A stretch of 64,000 nt of DNA from JASHPR01 sp963844655 (GCA_963844655.1 CAWJPA010000004.1:124001-188000); one strand, 5' to 3'; shown: positions 25,844 through 35,022, counted from the first letter of the stretch. Made by a program: numbers and translations. Notes: a model not told the origin generated them from the letters alone.

Positions 25844-26931
25844 GCCGCCATCACGATCTCCAGCCCCCGGCTGTCGCCCCCTGATTCTGGGTCGCGCATC
25901 TGGCTCGTCACGTACGCCACCGCCATGCGGGCGTCGGGATCGATCATGACCAGCGATCCGCCCCACCCGCCCCAGCCGTAGCTGCGGCCGAACAGCCCGT
26001 AGCCCAGGCCGTAACGCATCTGCGTCCCCAGGAGGGAGTCCTCGCCGCTGAACTGCTCCTCCACGGCAAGCTCGCAGCCCTCCTGCGACAGCAGGCGCAC
26101 GCCCCGCACCGTTCCCCCGCACGCCATCGCCGACTGCACGAGGGCGACCGAGCGGGCGTTGCCGAATCCGCTCGCGGCGGGGATCTGCGCCCGGCGCCAG
26201 CCCACGGCGTTCCCGTCACGCACCCGAATCCTGGTCCCGGCGCCGGGGGCCGGGCTGCTGCCGGGCGCGCTCGAGGCGTAGTCCTCGGTCCGCGACGGCG
26301 GCGGGACCGAGAGCGCGACCCGGTGGTCGTGCTCAGCCGCCAGCCCCATATGGAAGTCCGCGCCCAGGGGGCCGGCTACCTCTGAAGCGAAGAAATCGCC
26401 CAGGCTGCGGCCGGTGATCCGGCGCACCACCTCGCCGACGAGAAATCCCTGGGTGATCGAGTGATATCCGGCCGCGGTGCCCGGCTCCCACTGTGTGGCC
26501 TGCGCGGCCAGGCGAGCGGTGGCCCCCGGCCAGTCGCACAGCTCCTCGACCGTCATCGGCGGGTCCCAGTCGGGCAGGCCCGCCGTGTGCGCGAGCAGGT
26601 GCCGCACCAGCACGCCGTCCTTGCCCGCCGCGGCGAACTCCGGCCAGTACCGGGCGACCGGCGCCGAAAGGTCGAGCTCACCGCGGTCGGCCAGGATCAG
26701 GGCGCACAGCGCCGTCATCGTCTTGGTGACGGACCACACGTTGGTGACCGTGTCGCGCTGCCACGGGGTCGTGCGCTCCGCGTCGGCGAATCCGCCCCAG
26801 ATGTCGACCACTGGCTCGCCGGCCACGAAGACCGCCGCCGAGGCACCCACGTCGCCGGCGTCCAGAAATGCGGCCAGCGCGCGGGGCACCGAGGCGAACA
26901 ACTCATCGCAGGAACCGGAGATCTCAGCCAT
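25813..26931 (-). CDS. Serine hydrolase (class C beta-lactamase / EstB-like family)
   Basis: A 372-aa protein with SVTK (Ser67, Lys70) as the acylation motif, YHS (Tyr156) as the second catalytic motif and WGGWGGSL near the third. No signal peptide is visible, so it is probably a cytoplasmic esterase rather than a lactamase. A second gene of this family lies at 43189-44397. Confidence 0.88.
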   Translation of the reverse strand: MAEISGSCDELFASVPRALAAFLDAGDVGASAAVFVAGEPVVDIWGGFADAERTTPWQRDTVTNVWSVTKTMTALCALILADRGELDLSAPVARYWPEFAAAGKDGVLVRHLLAHTAGLPDWDPPMTVEELCDWPGATARLAAQATQWEPGTAAGYHSITQGFLVGEVVRRITGRSLGDFFASEVAGPLGADFHMGLAAEHDHRVALSVPPPSRTEDYASSAPGSSPAPGAGTRIRVRDGNAVGWRRAQIPAASGFGNARSVALVQSAMACGGTVRGVRLLSQEGCELAVEEQFSGEDSLLGTQMRYGLGYGLFGRSYGWGGWGGSLVMIDPDARMAVAYVTSQMRDPESGGDSRGLEIVMAAYDGLPGLAA

Positions 26932-27004
26932 GCCAGGAAACTAGCCGACCCCGCTCGACCAACGTCAATCCATTAACCGGGGCCCTGCGGCCACCGGACG
27001 GGCT

Positions 27005-27937
27005 CTAGCCGGCGGGCGCGAACCCCGTCGCCGCGAGGTGGCCGGTCACGAGCTTGGCGCAGCCCGCCGGGTCGTCCAGCCACGGCCCGTGCCCGCCGGG
27101 GACCTCGTGCAGGACCGCGCCGGGGATCTTGGCCACCGAGGGACGGGCCTGCGCGGGGCTGAGGAACGGGTCGCCGGTGCCCAGGCAGAACATGACCGGC
27201 GCGGTGATCTGGCCGAGCTCGGCACCGGTCATGACCACGTCGGCCCGCGGCTGGCGAAAGCGGTCGATGGCGTGCATGAGGGAGGCCACGGTCCTGACGT
27301 TGCCCGGCCGGCGGGCCGCGAGGCGGATCACGTCGATCAGGTCATCGGGCATGGCCGCCGCGGCGGCCGGGCTGAGCCCCTGGCCGAGCAGCCTCCGGTA
27401 CACCGACCGCGGCGATGGGCTGCGCAGTATGGCCTGGCTGAGTCCCGGCACGGTGAGCAGCGACAACGGCATCCGGACCCGGACCCCGGGCAGCGCGGCC
27501 GCGGGCTCGCCGATGGCCACAAGCGAGGCGGTGCGTTCCGGCCGGGCGGCGGCGTACCACAGCGCGAACATCCCGCCCAGCGAGTGGGCCACGACCGGCG
27601 CGGTGTCCAGGCCGAGCGCGTCGAGCAGGCCGTCCATCAGGGCCAGGGCGTGGCCCCGCACGGCGCCGCGCCGGTCGCCGGCCGGCCCGGACAGGCCGTG
27701 GCCAGGCAGCTCCACCAGATGGGCCCGGTACCCGGTCAGGTCGGCGAGCCACGGCGCCCACACGGCCGCGGCCAGGCTCACGCCGTGCAGCATCACCAGC
27801 GGCGGGCCGTCCCCGACGCTGAGCACCCGGAGCCGCACCCCGGCCGGGCCGGTGTCGACGAACGACTCCTCGGGCCCGAGGCCGTAACGGGCGAACAGCC
27901 GGGTCTCGGCCTCCCTGATGCGCTGATCGAGCTCCAT
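27005..27937 (-). CDS. Alpha/beta hydrolase
   Basis: A 310-aa alpha/beta-hydrolase fold protein. The oxyanion segment LVMLHGVSLAA, nucleophile elbow VVAHSLGGMFALW (Ser in HSLGG), an Asp in LGTGDPFLSPAQ and a late His in VPGGHGPWLDD make a full catalytic triad. Substrate is unknown. Confidence 0.88.
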   Translation of the reverse strand: MELDQRIREAETRLFARYGLGPEESFVDTGPAGVRLRVLSVGDGPPLVMLHGVSLAAAVWAPWLADLTGYRAHLVELPGHGLSGPAGDRRGAVRGHALALMDGLLDALGLDTAPVVAHSLGGMFALWYAAARPERTASLVAIGEPAAALPGVRVRMPLSLLTVPGLSQAILRSPSPRSVYRRLLGQGLSPAAAAAMPDDLIDVIRLAARRPGNVRTVASLMHAIDRFRQPRADVVMTGAELGQITAPVMFCLGTGDPFLSPAQARPSVAKIPGAVLHEVPGGHGPWLDDPAGCAKLVTGHLAATGFAPAG

Positions 27938-28007
27938 GTCCCTGTCCTCCTTGTGTGCCGTTCTCCATGCACGCGGCGGCCCCGGTGACCGGCCAGCGGG
28001 GTCACCA

Positions 28008-28484
28008 TCACCCGGGCAGCGCGGCCAGCCACGAATTCACTCGCGTAACGGCACCTATGCCCGAGGTTTCAACCAGGTCGCCGATCGTGGTCGCCGCCAG
28101 CTCCGCCCGCCAGGCGCTCTCGGCCCGGTCCATCACCTGGGCGATGCCGCAGGGCCGGCGGCAGGCCTCGCCGGTGAGCGGAACCGGGCCGCGCTGGCGG
28201 ATCTCCGTGCAGAGGAACAGCGGGCTCGGCCCCTCCACGGCCTCGACGATGTCGGCGACCGTGATGTCCCCGGGCGGGCGGGCCAGCCGGAACCCGCCCC
28301 GCGGGCCGCTGGTCGCGCTGAGCAGGCCCGCCCGCACCAGCGCCTTGAGCAGCTTGGCCAGGTAGGCCTCGGGCAGGCCGTAGAACTCGGCCAGGCGCCG
28401 GGCCGGCAGCGGGTCACGGTCGCGGGTGAAGGTCAGCAGCCAGGTGCAGTGCAGGGACCATTCCACGCCCTCGGGCAGTCTCAT
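28008..28484 (-). CDS. Rrf2-family iron-sulfur regulator, RsrR-like
   Basis: A 158-aa regulator with an N-terminal winged helix (MRLPEGVEWSLHCTWLLTF, then AYLAKLLKALVRAGLL and GGFRLARPP). Cys residues are at 13, 92, 108 and 112 (FLCTEIRQRGP, EACRRPCGI), and Glu8 and His12 are present. In Streptomyces RsrR a [2Fe-2S] cluster is, as I recall, held by Glu8, His12 and two Cys, so the same kind of cluster is plausible here. The ATG at 28484 abuts a perfect 11-3-11 inverted repeat. It diverges from an alpha/beta hydrolase gene. It could instead be NsrR-like; the residue pattern favours RsrR. Confidence 0.88.
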   Translation of the reverse strand: MRLPEGVEWSLHCTWLLTFTRDRDPLPARRLAEFYGLPEAYLAKLLKALVRAGLLSATSGPRGGFRLARPPGDITVADIVEAVEGPSPLFLCTEIRQRGPVPLTGEACRRPCGIAQVMDRAESAWRAELAATTIGDLVETSGIGAVTRVNSWLAALPG

Positions 28485-28509
28485 ATTACGGATATTACAT
28501 ATCCGTAAT
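28485..28509. promoter_or_regulatory. Perfect 11-3-11 inverted repeat, Rrf2/RsrR-type operator
   Basis: ATTACGGATAT (28485-28495), TAC, ATATCCGTAAT (28499-28509) is perfect over 11 bp per arm and touches the start codon of the Rrf2 gene. It lies in the divergent gap with the hydrolase at 28573, so binding could control both directions. It is strikingly AT-rich for this genome. Confidence 0.85.
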
Positions 28510-28572
28510 AACCTCGTCAACTCACGGCAGCTGCTCCGGGCAGCGGGGTGCCGGGCGTATGCTCGGGCAGCC

Positions 28573-29430
28573 ATGCGCACCTTCCACGCCGCCGACGGGA
28601 CCGAACTCGCGTATCACGTCCAGGGCTCGGGTACCCCGCTCGTCTGCGTTCCCGGCGGCCCCATGCGGGATTCGTCCTACCTCGGGAACCTCGGCGGCCT
28701 GTCCACGCTGTGCCAGCTGGTGCTGCTCGACCTGCGCGGGACGGGGCGGTCGGCCGTCCCGGCCGATCACGCCAGCTACCGCTGCGACCGCCTGGTCGGG
28801 GACGTCGAGGTCCTGCGGAATCATCTGGGCCTCGACCGCATCGACCTGCTCGGGCACTCGGCCGGGGCCAATATCGCGGTGCAGTACGCGGCTCAGCACC
28901 CGCAGCGGGTAGGCAGGCTGGCGCTGATCACGCCGAGCACCCGCGCCGTGGGCCTGGAGGCCGACGCGGCCATGCGGCGGGCGATCGCCGAGCTCCGCCA
29001 GGACGAGCCCTGGTACCCCGGGGCGGCCGCCGCCTTTGAGCGGATCCAGGCCGACGGGGGAACCGAGGCCGACTGGCAGGCCATCGCCCCGTTCCTGTAC
29101 GGGCGCTGGGATGCTGCCGCCCAGGCCCACGACGCCGCCAGCGATCAGCAGGTCAACGGCGAGGCGGCCAGCGCCTTTGGCGCGGAGGGCGCGTTCGATC
29201 CCGAGGCCACCCGCGCGGCGCTGGCCGCCTTCACCCCGCCCGTGCTGCTGCTGGCCGGTGAAGTGGACCTCAACACCGTCCCGCGGCTGGCCGCCGGGTT
29301 CGCGGCGCTGTTCCCCAACGCCAGCTTCGTGATCCAGCCCGGCGCCGGGCACTACCCCTGGCTTGATGACGCCGGCTGGTTCACCTCCGCCGTGGGGGCT
29401 TTCCTGGCCGCGGACGCCAGCCGACGGTAG
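28573..29430 (+). CDS. Alpha/beta hydrolase (proline iminopeptidase-like)
   Basis: A 285-aa hydrolase: TPLVCVPGGPMRDSSYL, DLRGTGRS, nucleophile elbow LLGHSAGANIAVQYA, Asp in LAGEVDLNT and His in GAGHYPWLDD. The GGP and DLRGTGRS segments are typical of the proline iminopeptidase/epoxide hydrolase branch. A TATGCT box at 28558-28563 lies 9 bases before the ATG, so the leader would be very short. It faces the Rrf2 regulator across the 11-3-11 operator and is its likely target. Confidence 0.87.
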   Translation: MRTFHAADGTELAYHVQGSGTPLVCVPGGPMRDSSYLGNLGGLSTLCQLVLLDLRGTGRSAVPADHASYRCDRLVGDVEVLRNHLGLDRIDLLGHSAGANIAVQYAAQHPQRVGRLALITPSTRAVGLEADAAMRRAIAELRQDEPWYPGAAAAFERIQADGGTEADWQAIAPFLYGRWDAAAQAHDAASDQQVNGEAASAFGAEGAFDPEATRAALAAFTPPVLLLAGEVDLNTVPRLAAGFAALFPNASFVIQPGAGHYPWLDDAGWFTSAVGAFLAADASRR

Positions 29431-29529
29431 CCGCGGCTGTATCAAGCCCGCAGGTACGCGCTCTGACAAGTATCAGCAGCCATCGGATGTGGCTCGTGCA
29501 GTCAGATCCGGTCACCTGGGGGGTTTCCC

Positions 29530-29907
29530 ATGCCATTCAGCCCGGCCAATCACTTCGTCGTCTCCGGCGCCGGCATCGACGGCACCGTCGACCTCGACGG
29601 CATCTCCGGGGGCGGCCTCGTGTCCCTGACCGTCGACGACCGTGCCCTGCGTGCTCCCAGCCTGGACACGACCCGCGAGGGCATCGTGATCAGGGCCATT
29701 CACGAGGAGGTCCCGGACAGCCACACGCTCGTGGTCACGGTCACCGTGCCTCAGGTCAACCTCGACTCCGGCCCCGAGACCAGCGCGGGCCTCGCGGTGC
29801 TGACCACAGAGCGCACGTCGATCGCGGGCCCCGGCCTGGTGTCAGGGCCGCTTCAGCTGTTCGACCTGCGGCCGCTGGCCGTCACGGCCTCGGTCGTCGA
29901 GAGCTAG
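29530..29907 (+). CDS. Conserved-looking beta-rich protein of unknown family
   Basis: A 125-aa protein I do not recognise. It is rich in alternating hydrophobic strands (NHFVVSGAGIDGTVDLDG, then HTLVVTVTVPQVNLD) and has no signal peptide, membrane segment or Cys. A run GGGGGG ahead of the ATG may serve as ribosome binding site. It precedes another unknown gene by 50 bp and may form a unit with it. Confidence 0.6.
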   Translation: MPFSPANHFVVSGAGIDGTVDLDGISGGGLVSLTVDDRALRAPSLDTTREGIVIRAIHEEVPDSHTLVVTVTVPQVNLDSGPETSAGLAVLTTERTSIAGPGLVSGPLQLFDLRPLAVTASVVES

Positions 29908-29957
29908 CCGGCTGGCCAGGGCCCGCCGAGGTCATCGCGTGGTGGGGGGTTTATGTC

Positions 29958-30995
29958 ATGCGACAGCAGCGGATCCGGGAAGTCGGCCGGGCGATTAGCT
30001 TGCTGAGCTGGTCTTTTCTGGCTGCAGCCAGCCTCTTAGCGTTTCTGGGGTGGCGCCTGCAGAACCAGGCTTTCCCGCAGTCCGGGCCATCTCCTTTTTC
30101 ACAGGTAACGGCGACTGTCTACACGAGTGACAGCAACGCCAGCGTCTTGCTGCAGTCCACGATCCAGCCCAACGCGACGGAGAACGACACTCTTGATATC
30201 ACCGTGAAGGAGCCGAAGGGAGCGATCGCTCCCTGGGTGCTCGTCGTCACCTGCCCGCGGGGAGTACGCGGGCAGGTGCCGATGCAGCTGCAGGGCGTGG
30301 TGGGCCAGCAGCCGATCGAGGTGCTCGCATCGGTCTACGACGTGAGCCATGAGACCGTTCCCATCGGATGCTTCCCGCGGCCGCGAGAGAACGGCCATGC
30401 GCCGGCGGTGGTCACCGCCGGCCAGGACATCAATCTGTCGCTGCCTGTCCTTGAGCAGAGCCCGCTCCCGCAGGTGGCGACGGCCAAGACGCCGCTGTAC
30501 GTGGTGCGAAGCACGTCAGGAGCACAGCGGATCCGGAAGCTCGTGGAGGTGCTCCAGGCGCCGGAGTCGTCGTGCCCCACCCCGGCCCCGGGAAGCAGCT
30601 ATGCGCCGCCCAGCGGAAGCAGCGCATCCTGCTTTACCAAGCTTTCCCTCGGCACGGCGGCCACCCGGTACTCCATCCCCAAATCGGTGACCACGTCGGA
30701 GACCCTGAGCAATGTGAGCCTGTCCGGTGACCGCATCGACTCGATGTTCCCGCCCGGGCAGATAACGAGCAACGATGAGATCATCTGGCAGGGAACCTCC
30801 GGGCTCAGCCCGAGCCTGAGCGCGACGAGCCTGTCATCGGCCGAGACATCCAGCAAGGCGGGATTCAAGGCCGGCCTGTTCTACGGGCTCGCCGCCGGGC
30901 TTTTCGTGCCTTTCCTGCAGGACGTTTCCCAGGCGGCCAGGGAAACGAGGAAACGCCGAGACGGTGCCGAGCAGGAAGCGCCGGTCAGCGTCTGA
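29958..30995 (+). CDS. Two-helix membrane protein of unknown family
   Basis: A 345-aa protein with a transmembrane segment at about residues 13-32 (ISLLSWSFLAAASLLAFLGW), a roughly 270-residue region that should lie outside the cell and has Cys pairs (VVTCPRG, IGCFPRP, SSCPTP, ASCFTK), and a second helix near the C-terminus (FYGLAAGLFVPFLQ) followed by a basic, cytoplasmic tail. I know no matching family. Base composition is lower in GC than its neighbours. The stop abuts that of the convergent oxidoreductase gene with no gap. Confidence 0.7.
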   Translation: MRQQRIREVGRAISLLSWSFLAAASLLAFLGWRLQNQAFPQSGPSPFSQVTATVYTSDSNASVLLQSTIQPNATENDTLDITVKEPKGAIAPWVLVVTCPRGVRGQVPMQLQGVVGQQPIEVLASVYDVSHETVPIGCFPRPRENGHAPAVVTAGQDINLSLPVLEQSPLPQVATAKTPLYVVRSTSGAQRIRKLVEVLQAPESSCPTPAPGSSYAPPSGSSASCFTKLSLGTAATRYSIPKSVTTSETLSNVSLSGDRIDSMFPPGQITSNDEIIWQGTSGLSPSLSATSLSSAETSSKAGFKAGLFYGLAAGLFVPFLQDVSQAARETRKRRDGAEQEAPVSV

Positions 30996-31907
30996 TCAGC
31001 GGAAGGCAGCTGCGACCTTCTCCATGAACAGGTCGCAGGTGTCCTTCTTGCGGGCCAGGGGGCCGAGGTTCGAGTCCGGGATGATGAGCTCGTCGGCGCC
31101 GGCCTCCTGGTACCGGCGCACGATGTCGGTCACCTCGTCCGGGGTACCGATGATCGCCCGGGTCCCGTGCGCTTCATGCCGGTGCTCGTCGAGCCAGGCC
31201 CGGTCGGTCGACAGGAACAGATGCGCCTGGGTGGACACGTGGATCTCCGCCGGGTCGCGGCCGACCTCCTCGCAGTGCGCCCGCAGCACAGAAACCTTGT
31301 GCGTGAGCAGCTCCGGCGTGGTCCAGGCGTTCCACTCGTCGGCATACTTCGCCGCGATGCGCATCGTGCGCCGCTCGCCGCTGCCGCCGATCAGCAGCGG
31401 CATCCGGTCCTGGACCGGGGCGGGCTGGGCCGGCGCGTCCGCCAGCTGGAAGTACTGGCCGGCGAAGGTCGTGCGCGGCTGGTCGAGCAGCGAGCGCAGG
31501 ACCTGAACCGCCTCCTCGAACCGGTCCAGCCGCTCCCGCACCGTGCCGAGCGCGATGCCGTACGCGGCGTGCTCGTTCTCCTGCCAGCCGGCCCCGACTC
31601 CGAGCGTGAGCCGCCCGCGGCTGATGTGGTCGACCGCGGCCGCGATCTTGGCCAGGACCGCGGGGTGCCGGTAGGTCACGCTGGTCACCAGGGGCGCGAG
31701 CCGCAGCCGCGGGACCGTGGCCGCGATGGCCGCCATGACCGACCAGCACTCGAGCGTGTCCCCGTCCAGAGCGGCCGGGCCGGGACCGTTCGGCATGAAG
31801 TGGTCGGCGAAGTACATGCCGTCCCAGCCGGTCTGCTCGCAGTGCGTGGTGATCTCGAGGATGTCATCCCAGGGCTGGGCCGGCGTGGGCCAGATACTGA
31901 AGCGCAT
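30996..31907 (-). CDS. LLM-class F420-dependent oxidoreductase
   Basis: A 303-aa luciferase-like TIM barrel. It has RFSIWPTPAQPWDDIL at the start, the segment VTYRHPAVLAKIAAAVDHIS, then GRLTLGVGAGWQENEHAAYG, which is diagnostic of the F420-dependent branch, and EVTDIVRRYQEAGADELII near the end. F420 use is inferred from the branch. Substrate unknown. Confidence 0.87.
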   Translation of the reverse strand: MRFSIWPTPAQPWDDILEITTHCEQTGWDGMYFADHFMPNGPGPAALDGDTLECWSVMAAIAATVPRLRLAPLVTSVTYRHPAVLAKIAAAVDHISRGRLTLGVGAGWQENEHAAYGIALGTVRERLDRFEEAVQVLRSLLDQPRTTFAGQYFQLADAPAQPAPVQDRMPLLIGGSGERRTMRIAAKYADEWNAWTTPELLTHKVSVLRAHCEEVGRDPAEIHVSTQAHLFLSTDRAWLDEHRHEAHGTRAIIGTPDEVTDIVRRYQEAGADELIIPDSNLGPLARKKDTCDLFMEKVAAAFR

Positions 31908-31994
31908 GCGGGAATCCTAGGCGCCTGCGTGGCCGCGACCGCCCGCAGCCTGGGCGCTCACGGGATCGGCACTGCTGGCGAGGCGGCCCGGTGC

Positions 31995-34088
31995 TTACTC
32001 GGCGAGACGCCGGAGTGCGGCGCGGACGGTCTCCGGGTTGGTCGTGGCCCAGAACGGCGGCAGCGACGCGCGCAGGAAGTCGCCGTACCGCGCCGTGACC
32101 AGCCGGGGGTCGAGTATCGCCACCACTCCCCGGTCGCTGACCGTGCGCAGCAGCCGCCCGGTGCCCTGGGCCAGCAGCAGCGCGGCCTGGGCCGCGGCCA
32201 CGTCCATGAACCCGTTCCCGCCGCGTGCGGCCACGGCGCGCTGCCGGGCCGAGGCCAGCGGGTCGTCGGGCCGGGGGAACGGGATCCGGTCGATGATCAC
32301 GAGCTGCAGCGCCCGGCCGGGCACGTCCACGCCCTGCCACAGCGACAGGGTGCCGAACAGGCAGCTGGGCTCGTCCTCGGCGAACCGGCTGATCAGCTGC
32401 GAGGTCGGGTCCTCGCCCTGGCAGAGCACCGGATAGTCGATGCGGCCGCGCAGCTCGGTCGCGGCCTGCCGGGCCGCCCGCATCGAGGAGAACAGCCCGA
32501 GCGTGCGGCCCCCGGCCGCGGTGATGAGCTCCTGAATCTCGTCGAGGTACTGCTCGGGCAGCCCGTCGCGTCCCGGCGGCGGGAGGTGCCGCGCCACGTA
32601 CAGGATCCCGCTGCGCGGGTGGTCGAATGGCGAGCCGACGTCAAGGCCGGACCAGGTCATCGGGTGACGCTTGCCGGTGTCCGCGTGGTCGCTGGTCTCG
32701 GACTCCGTGGTCTCGTTCTCGGCGGGCCCGGGCTCGGCGGGCCCGGGCTCGGCGGGCACAGGTCCGTCGGGCCGAGCCTGGGGCAGGCCCCACTGGTGCG
32801 CCAGCGGCACGAACGAGCCGCCGACCGACAGCGTGGCCGAGGTCAGCGCCACCGTCCTGCGGCCGAACACGCGCTCCGACAGCAGCTCGCTCACCTGCAG
32901 CGGAGCAACCCTTAGCGTGGGCGGGCGCCGCGAGTCGCGGTCGGCGGGCTGGTCCAGCCACACCACGTCGGGCCGGGCCGCCACGTCCGCGCCGAACGCG
33001 TCGAGGATCCGCTCGGCCGCGTTATGCACCTCGTCGAGCGAGGCGAGGGCGGCCCGCCGGGCGGCCAGCTGCTCCGGCTCGTCCTCGGTCTTCTTGGCGC
33101 CGGTCCTGATGTCGGCGGCGCAGCCGCCCGCGGCGTCCCTGACCGCGGCCAGCGACGTCGCCAGGGGCTCGGCCATCACGTCGATCCGCCCGCTGTACGC
33201 CTCGGCGAGGATCTGCTCGAGCCCGTGGCCGGCGTCCTTGAGCCGGCTCGCGGCGCTCTCATCGACCTGACGGCCGGCCCGGCGGGCGGCCGTCTCCACG
33301 GCCGGGGCCGACAGCTCAGCGGTGGCCACCGAGGTCACGCGGTCGACCAGGTCGTGCGCCTCGTCGATGATCACCACATCGTGCTCGGGCAGCACGAAGC
33401 CGTCCTCCAGGGCGTCGATGGCGAGCAGGGCGTGGTTAGTGACCACGATGTCGGCCTGGCCGGCCGCCTCCCGGGCCATCTCGGCGAAGCACTGCGCGGC
33501 GAACGGGCAGCGCTGGGCTCCGATGCACTCCCGCGCGGTGACCGAGACCTGCCGCCAGGCCCGCTCGTCCACCCCGGGCACCAGCTCGTCACGGTCGCCG
33601 GTGTCGGTCCTGGCCGCCCACTCCTGCAGCCGCTGCACCTGGCGGCCGATCTCGGTGACCGAGCGGTGGTCGAACAGCTCCTCCTGCGGATCGTCGGCCG
33701 CGCCGTTCCGCAGCCGGTTCACGCACAGGTAGTTGCGGCGCCCCTTGAGGATCGCGAACGTGGGTGCCCGGCCGAGCAGCGGCTCCAGCGCGGCCGCGAG
33801 CCGCGGCAGGTCGCGGTCGATGAGCTGGCGCTGCAGCGCGATCGTGGCCGTGGACACCACGACCGCACCGCCCTGCGCGGCGGCATGCCGGGCCGCAGGC
33901 ACGAGGTAGGCCAGCGATTTCCCGGTTCCGGTGCCGGCCTGCACCGCGACATGCTCCCCGGAATCAATGGCATGCCCGACCGCCTCGGCCATTTTGACCT
34001 GTCCGGGCCGCTCGGCTCCCCCGATCCCGTCGACCGCGGCCGCCAGCAGCGTGGCGATATCGGGGAGCTCGCTGGTCTTGGCCGGCAC
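31995..34088 (-). CDS. DinG/XPD-like ATP-dependent DNA helicase
   Basis: A 697-aa superfamily 2 helicase. Walker A AGTGTGKS is at 51-58, four Cys for an Fe-S cluster are at 122, 188, 194 and 200 (CIGAQRCPFAAQC), and the DEAH box (IIDEAHDL) is at 242-245. C-terminal motifs include GTLSLWQGVDVPG and the Arg-finger motif QGTGRLLR. It is likely a DNA repair or replication helicase acting 5' to 3'. An acidic Glu/Pro repeat (PAEPGPAEPGPAEN) interrupts the second domain. It stands alone in its operon. Confidence 0.92.
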   Translation of the reverse strand: MPAKTSELPDIATLLAAAVDGIGGAERPGQVKMAEAVGHAIDSGEHVAVQAGTGTGKSLAYLVPAARHAAAQGGAVVVSTATIALQRQLIDRDLPRLAAALEPLLGRAPTFAILKGRRNYLCVNRLRNGAADDPQEELFDHRSVTEIGRQVQRLQEWAARTDTGDRDELVPGVDERAWRQVSVTARECIGAQRCPFAAQCFAEMAREAAGQADIVVTNHALLAIDALEDGFVLPEHDVVIIDEAHDLVDRVTSVATAELSAPAVETAARRAGRQVDESAASRLKDAGHGLEQILAEAYSGRIDVMAEPLATSLAAVRDAAGGCAADIRTGAKKTEDEPEQLAARRAALASLDEVHNAAERILDAFGADVAARPDVVWLDQPADRDSRRPPTLRVAPLQVSELLSERVFGRRTVALTSATLSVGGSFVPLAHQWGLPQARPDGPVPAEPGPAEPGPAENETTESETSDHADTGKRHPMTWSGLDVGSPFDHPRSGILYVARHLPPPGRDGLPEQYLDEIQELITAAGGRTLGLFSSMRAARQAATELRGRIDYPVLCQGEDPTSQLISRFAEDEPSCLFGTLSLWQGVDVPGRALQLVIIDRIPFPRPDDPLASARQRAVAARGGNGFMDVAAAQAALLLAQGTGRLLRTVSDRGVVAILDPRLVTARYGDFLRASLPPFWATTNPETVRAALRRLAE

Positions 34089-34186
34089 ATTAGAAAGCTA
34101 TCGCTCCGTCACGACAATTACGGGTGCCGCGCCGTCCAATGGTCGCGGTCGGGACCGCTGTATGTTCCTGGGCCCGCTGCGGCGGG

Positions 34187-34774
34187 TCAGGGCACGACGA
34201 TGACGGGGCAGCGGGCGTGCCGCGCCAGCCAGCTGGGGATGGAACCGACCACGTGGTGCAGCCGGTGCCCGGGCGCGCCCACGACCAGCGCATCGGCGCT
34301 GCTGACGTCGGCGGCGGCCGCGAGCTCCTTGGCGGCGTTCCCGCGCCTGGCGATCACGCTGACCTCGAGTCCCTCGCGGTCGCAGACCTCGTCCAGCTCG
34401 GAGAGGAGCCAGCGCTCCATCTCGCTCTTCTCCCGCGATGTGCAGATCACCTGCCCTGTCATCGGCTCGCAGTAGACACCGAACGGGACCACGTAGACCA
34501 CCAGCAGCGGGCGGGCCAGGCGCCGGGCCATGCCGGCGGCGTAGGCGAGCGCGTTGCGGCTGGACTGGGACCCGTCGTAGCCGACCACGACCGGGTGCCC
34601 GGGTTCGGGCGAGCCGGCGGCGCGGTCCGGGTCGTGCCGGGGTGAGGTCTGCGGGACGGGCTCGGCCTGGCCAGTCTGATCCGGCGCGCGCGGCATTCCA
34701 TGGCCCTGAGCTCTTTCGTGGCCGTCCGCCCGGTCAGGCTGATCCGGGCGCGGCCCCGACCCTGGGTGCCCCAT
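34187..34774 (-). CDS. Universal stress protein with N-terminal extension
   Basis: A 195-aa protein whose UspA domain starts at about residue 60 (HPVVVGYDGSQSSRNAL) and ends RCPVIVVP; the nucleotide motif is VVGAPGH...VGS. The first 60 residues are low-complexity, charged and Pro-rich, so translation could start later, for example at the Met near residue 27. It faces an AT-rich gap. Confidence 0.83.
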   Translation of the reverse strand: MGHPGSGPRPDQPDRADGHERAQGHGMPRAPDQTGQAEPVPQTSPRHDPDRAAGSPEPGHPVVVGYDGSQSSRNALAYAAGMARRLARPLLVVYVVPFGVYCEPMTGQVICTSREKSEMERWLLSELDEVCDREGLEVSVIARRGNAAKELAAAADVSSADALVVGAPGHRLHHVVGSIPSWLARHARCPVIVVP

Positions 34775-35022
34775 GGAAGGTTGTCCTCGCGGTCATGCTT
34801 CTGCTCGAACGAGCACTCTTATCATATGACTTAGTTTGCACTAAGCAAATAGTCTAGGCCCTTTCCTGTCGTCGTGCCCTGCTCTGAAACTACCCACGGA
34901 ATGGCTCCCGACACGCCGTAGATATCGAAATAAGTTATGAACTGTCCGAGCTATGCGCTATCATTATCGAATAAGCACCTTAGCCAGGCAGGACCTCAGC
35001 CGACCGGCGCGGGAGGAGGGCC
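34775..35022. promoter_or_regulatory. AT-rich divergent gap with repeats
   Basis: This 248-bp stretch is far more AT-rich than its surroundings. It contains a perfect inverted repeat CTTAGT-TTGC-ACTAAG (34830-34845) and two near-identical direct copies of TATCGAA(A)TAAG (34923-34934 and 34965-34975). It carries the divergent promoters of the stress protein and the HNH gene. The latter has GGGAGGAGG just before its ATG. Confidence 0.55.

Noticed and set aside
25813..26931. Secreted class C beta-lactamase
   Set aside because: No signal peptide and a YHS rather than the lactamase YxN motif; an esterase-like hydrolase is more likely.
33024..34475. 483-codon plus-strand frame opposite the helicase
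   Set aside because: No domain signal; the helicase frame has Walker, Fe-S and DEAH motifs.
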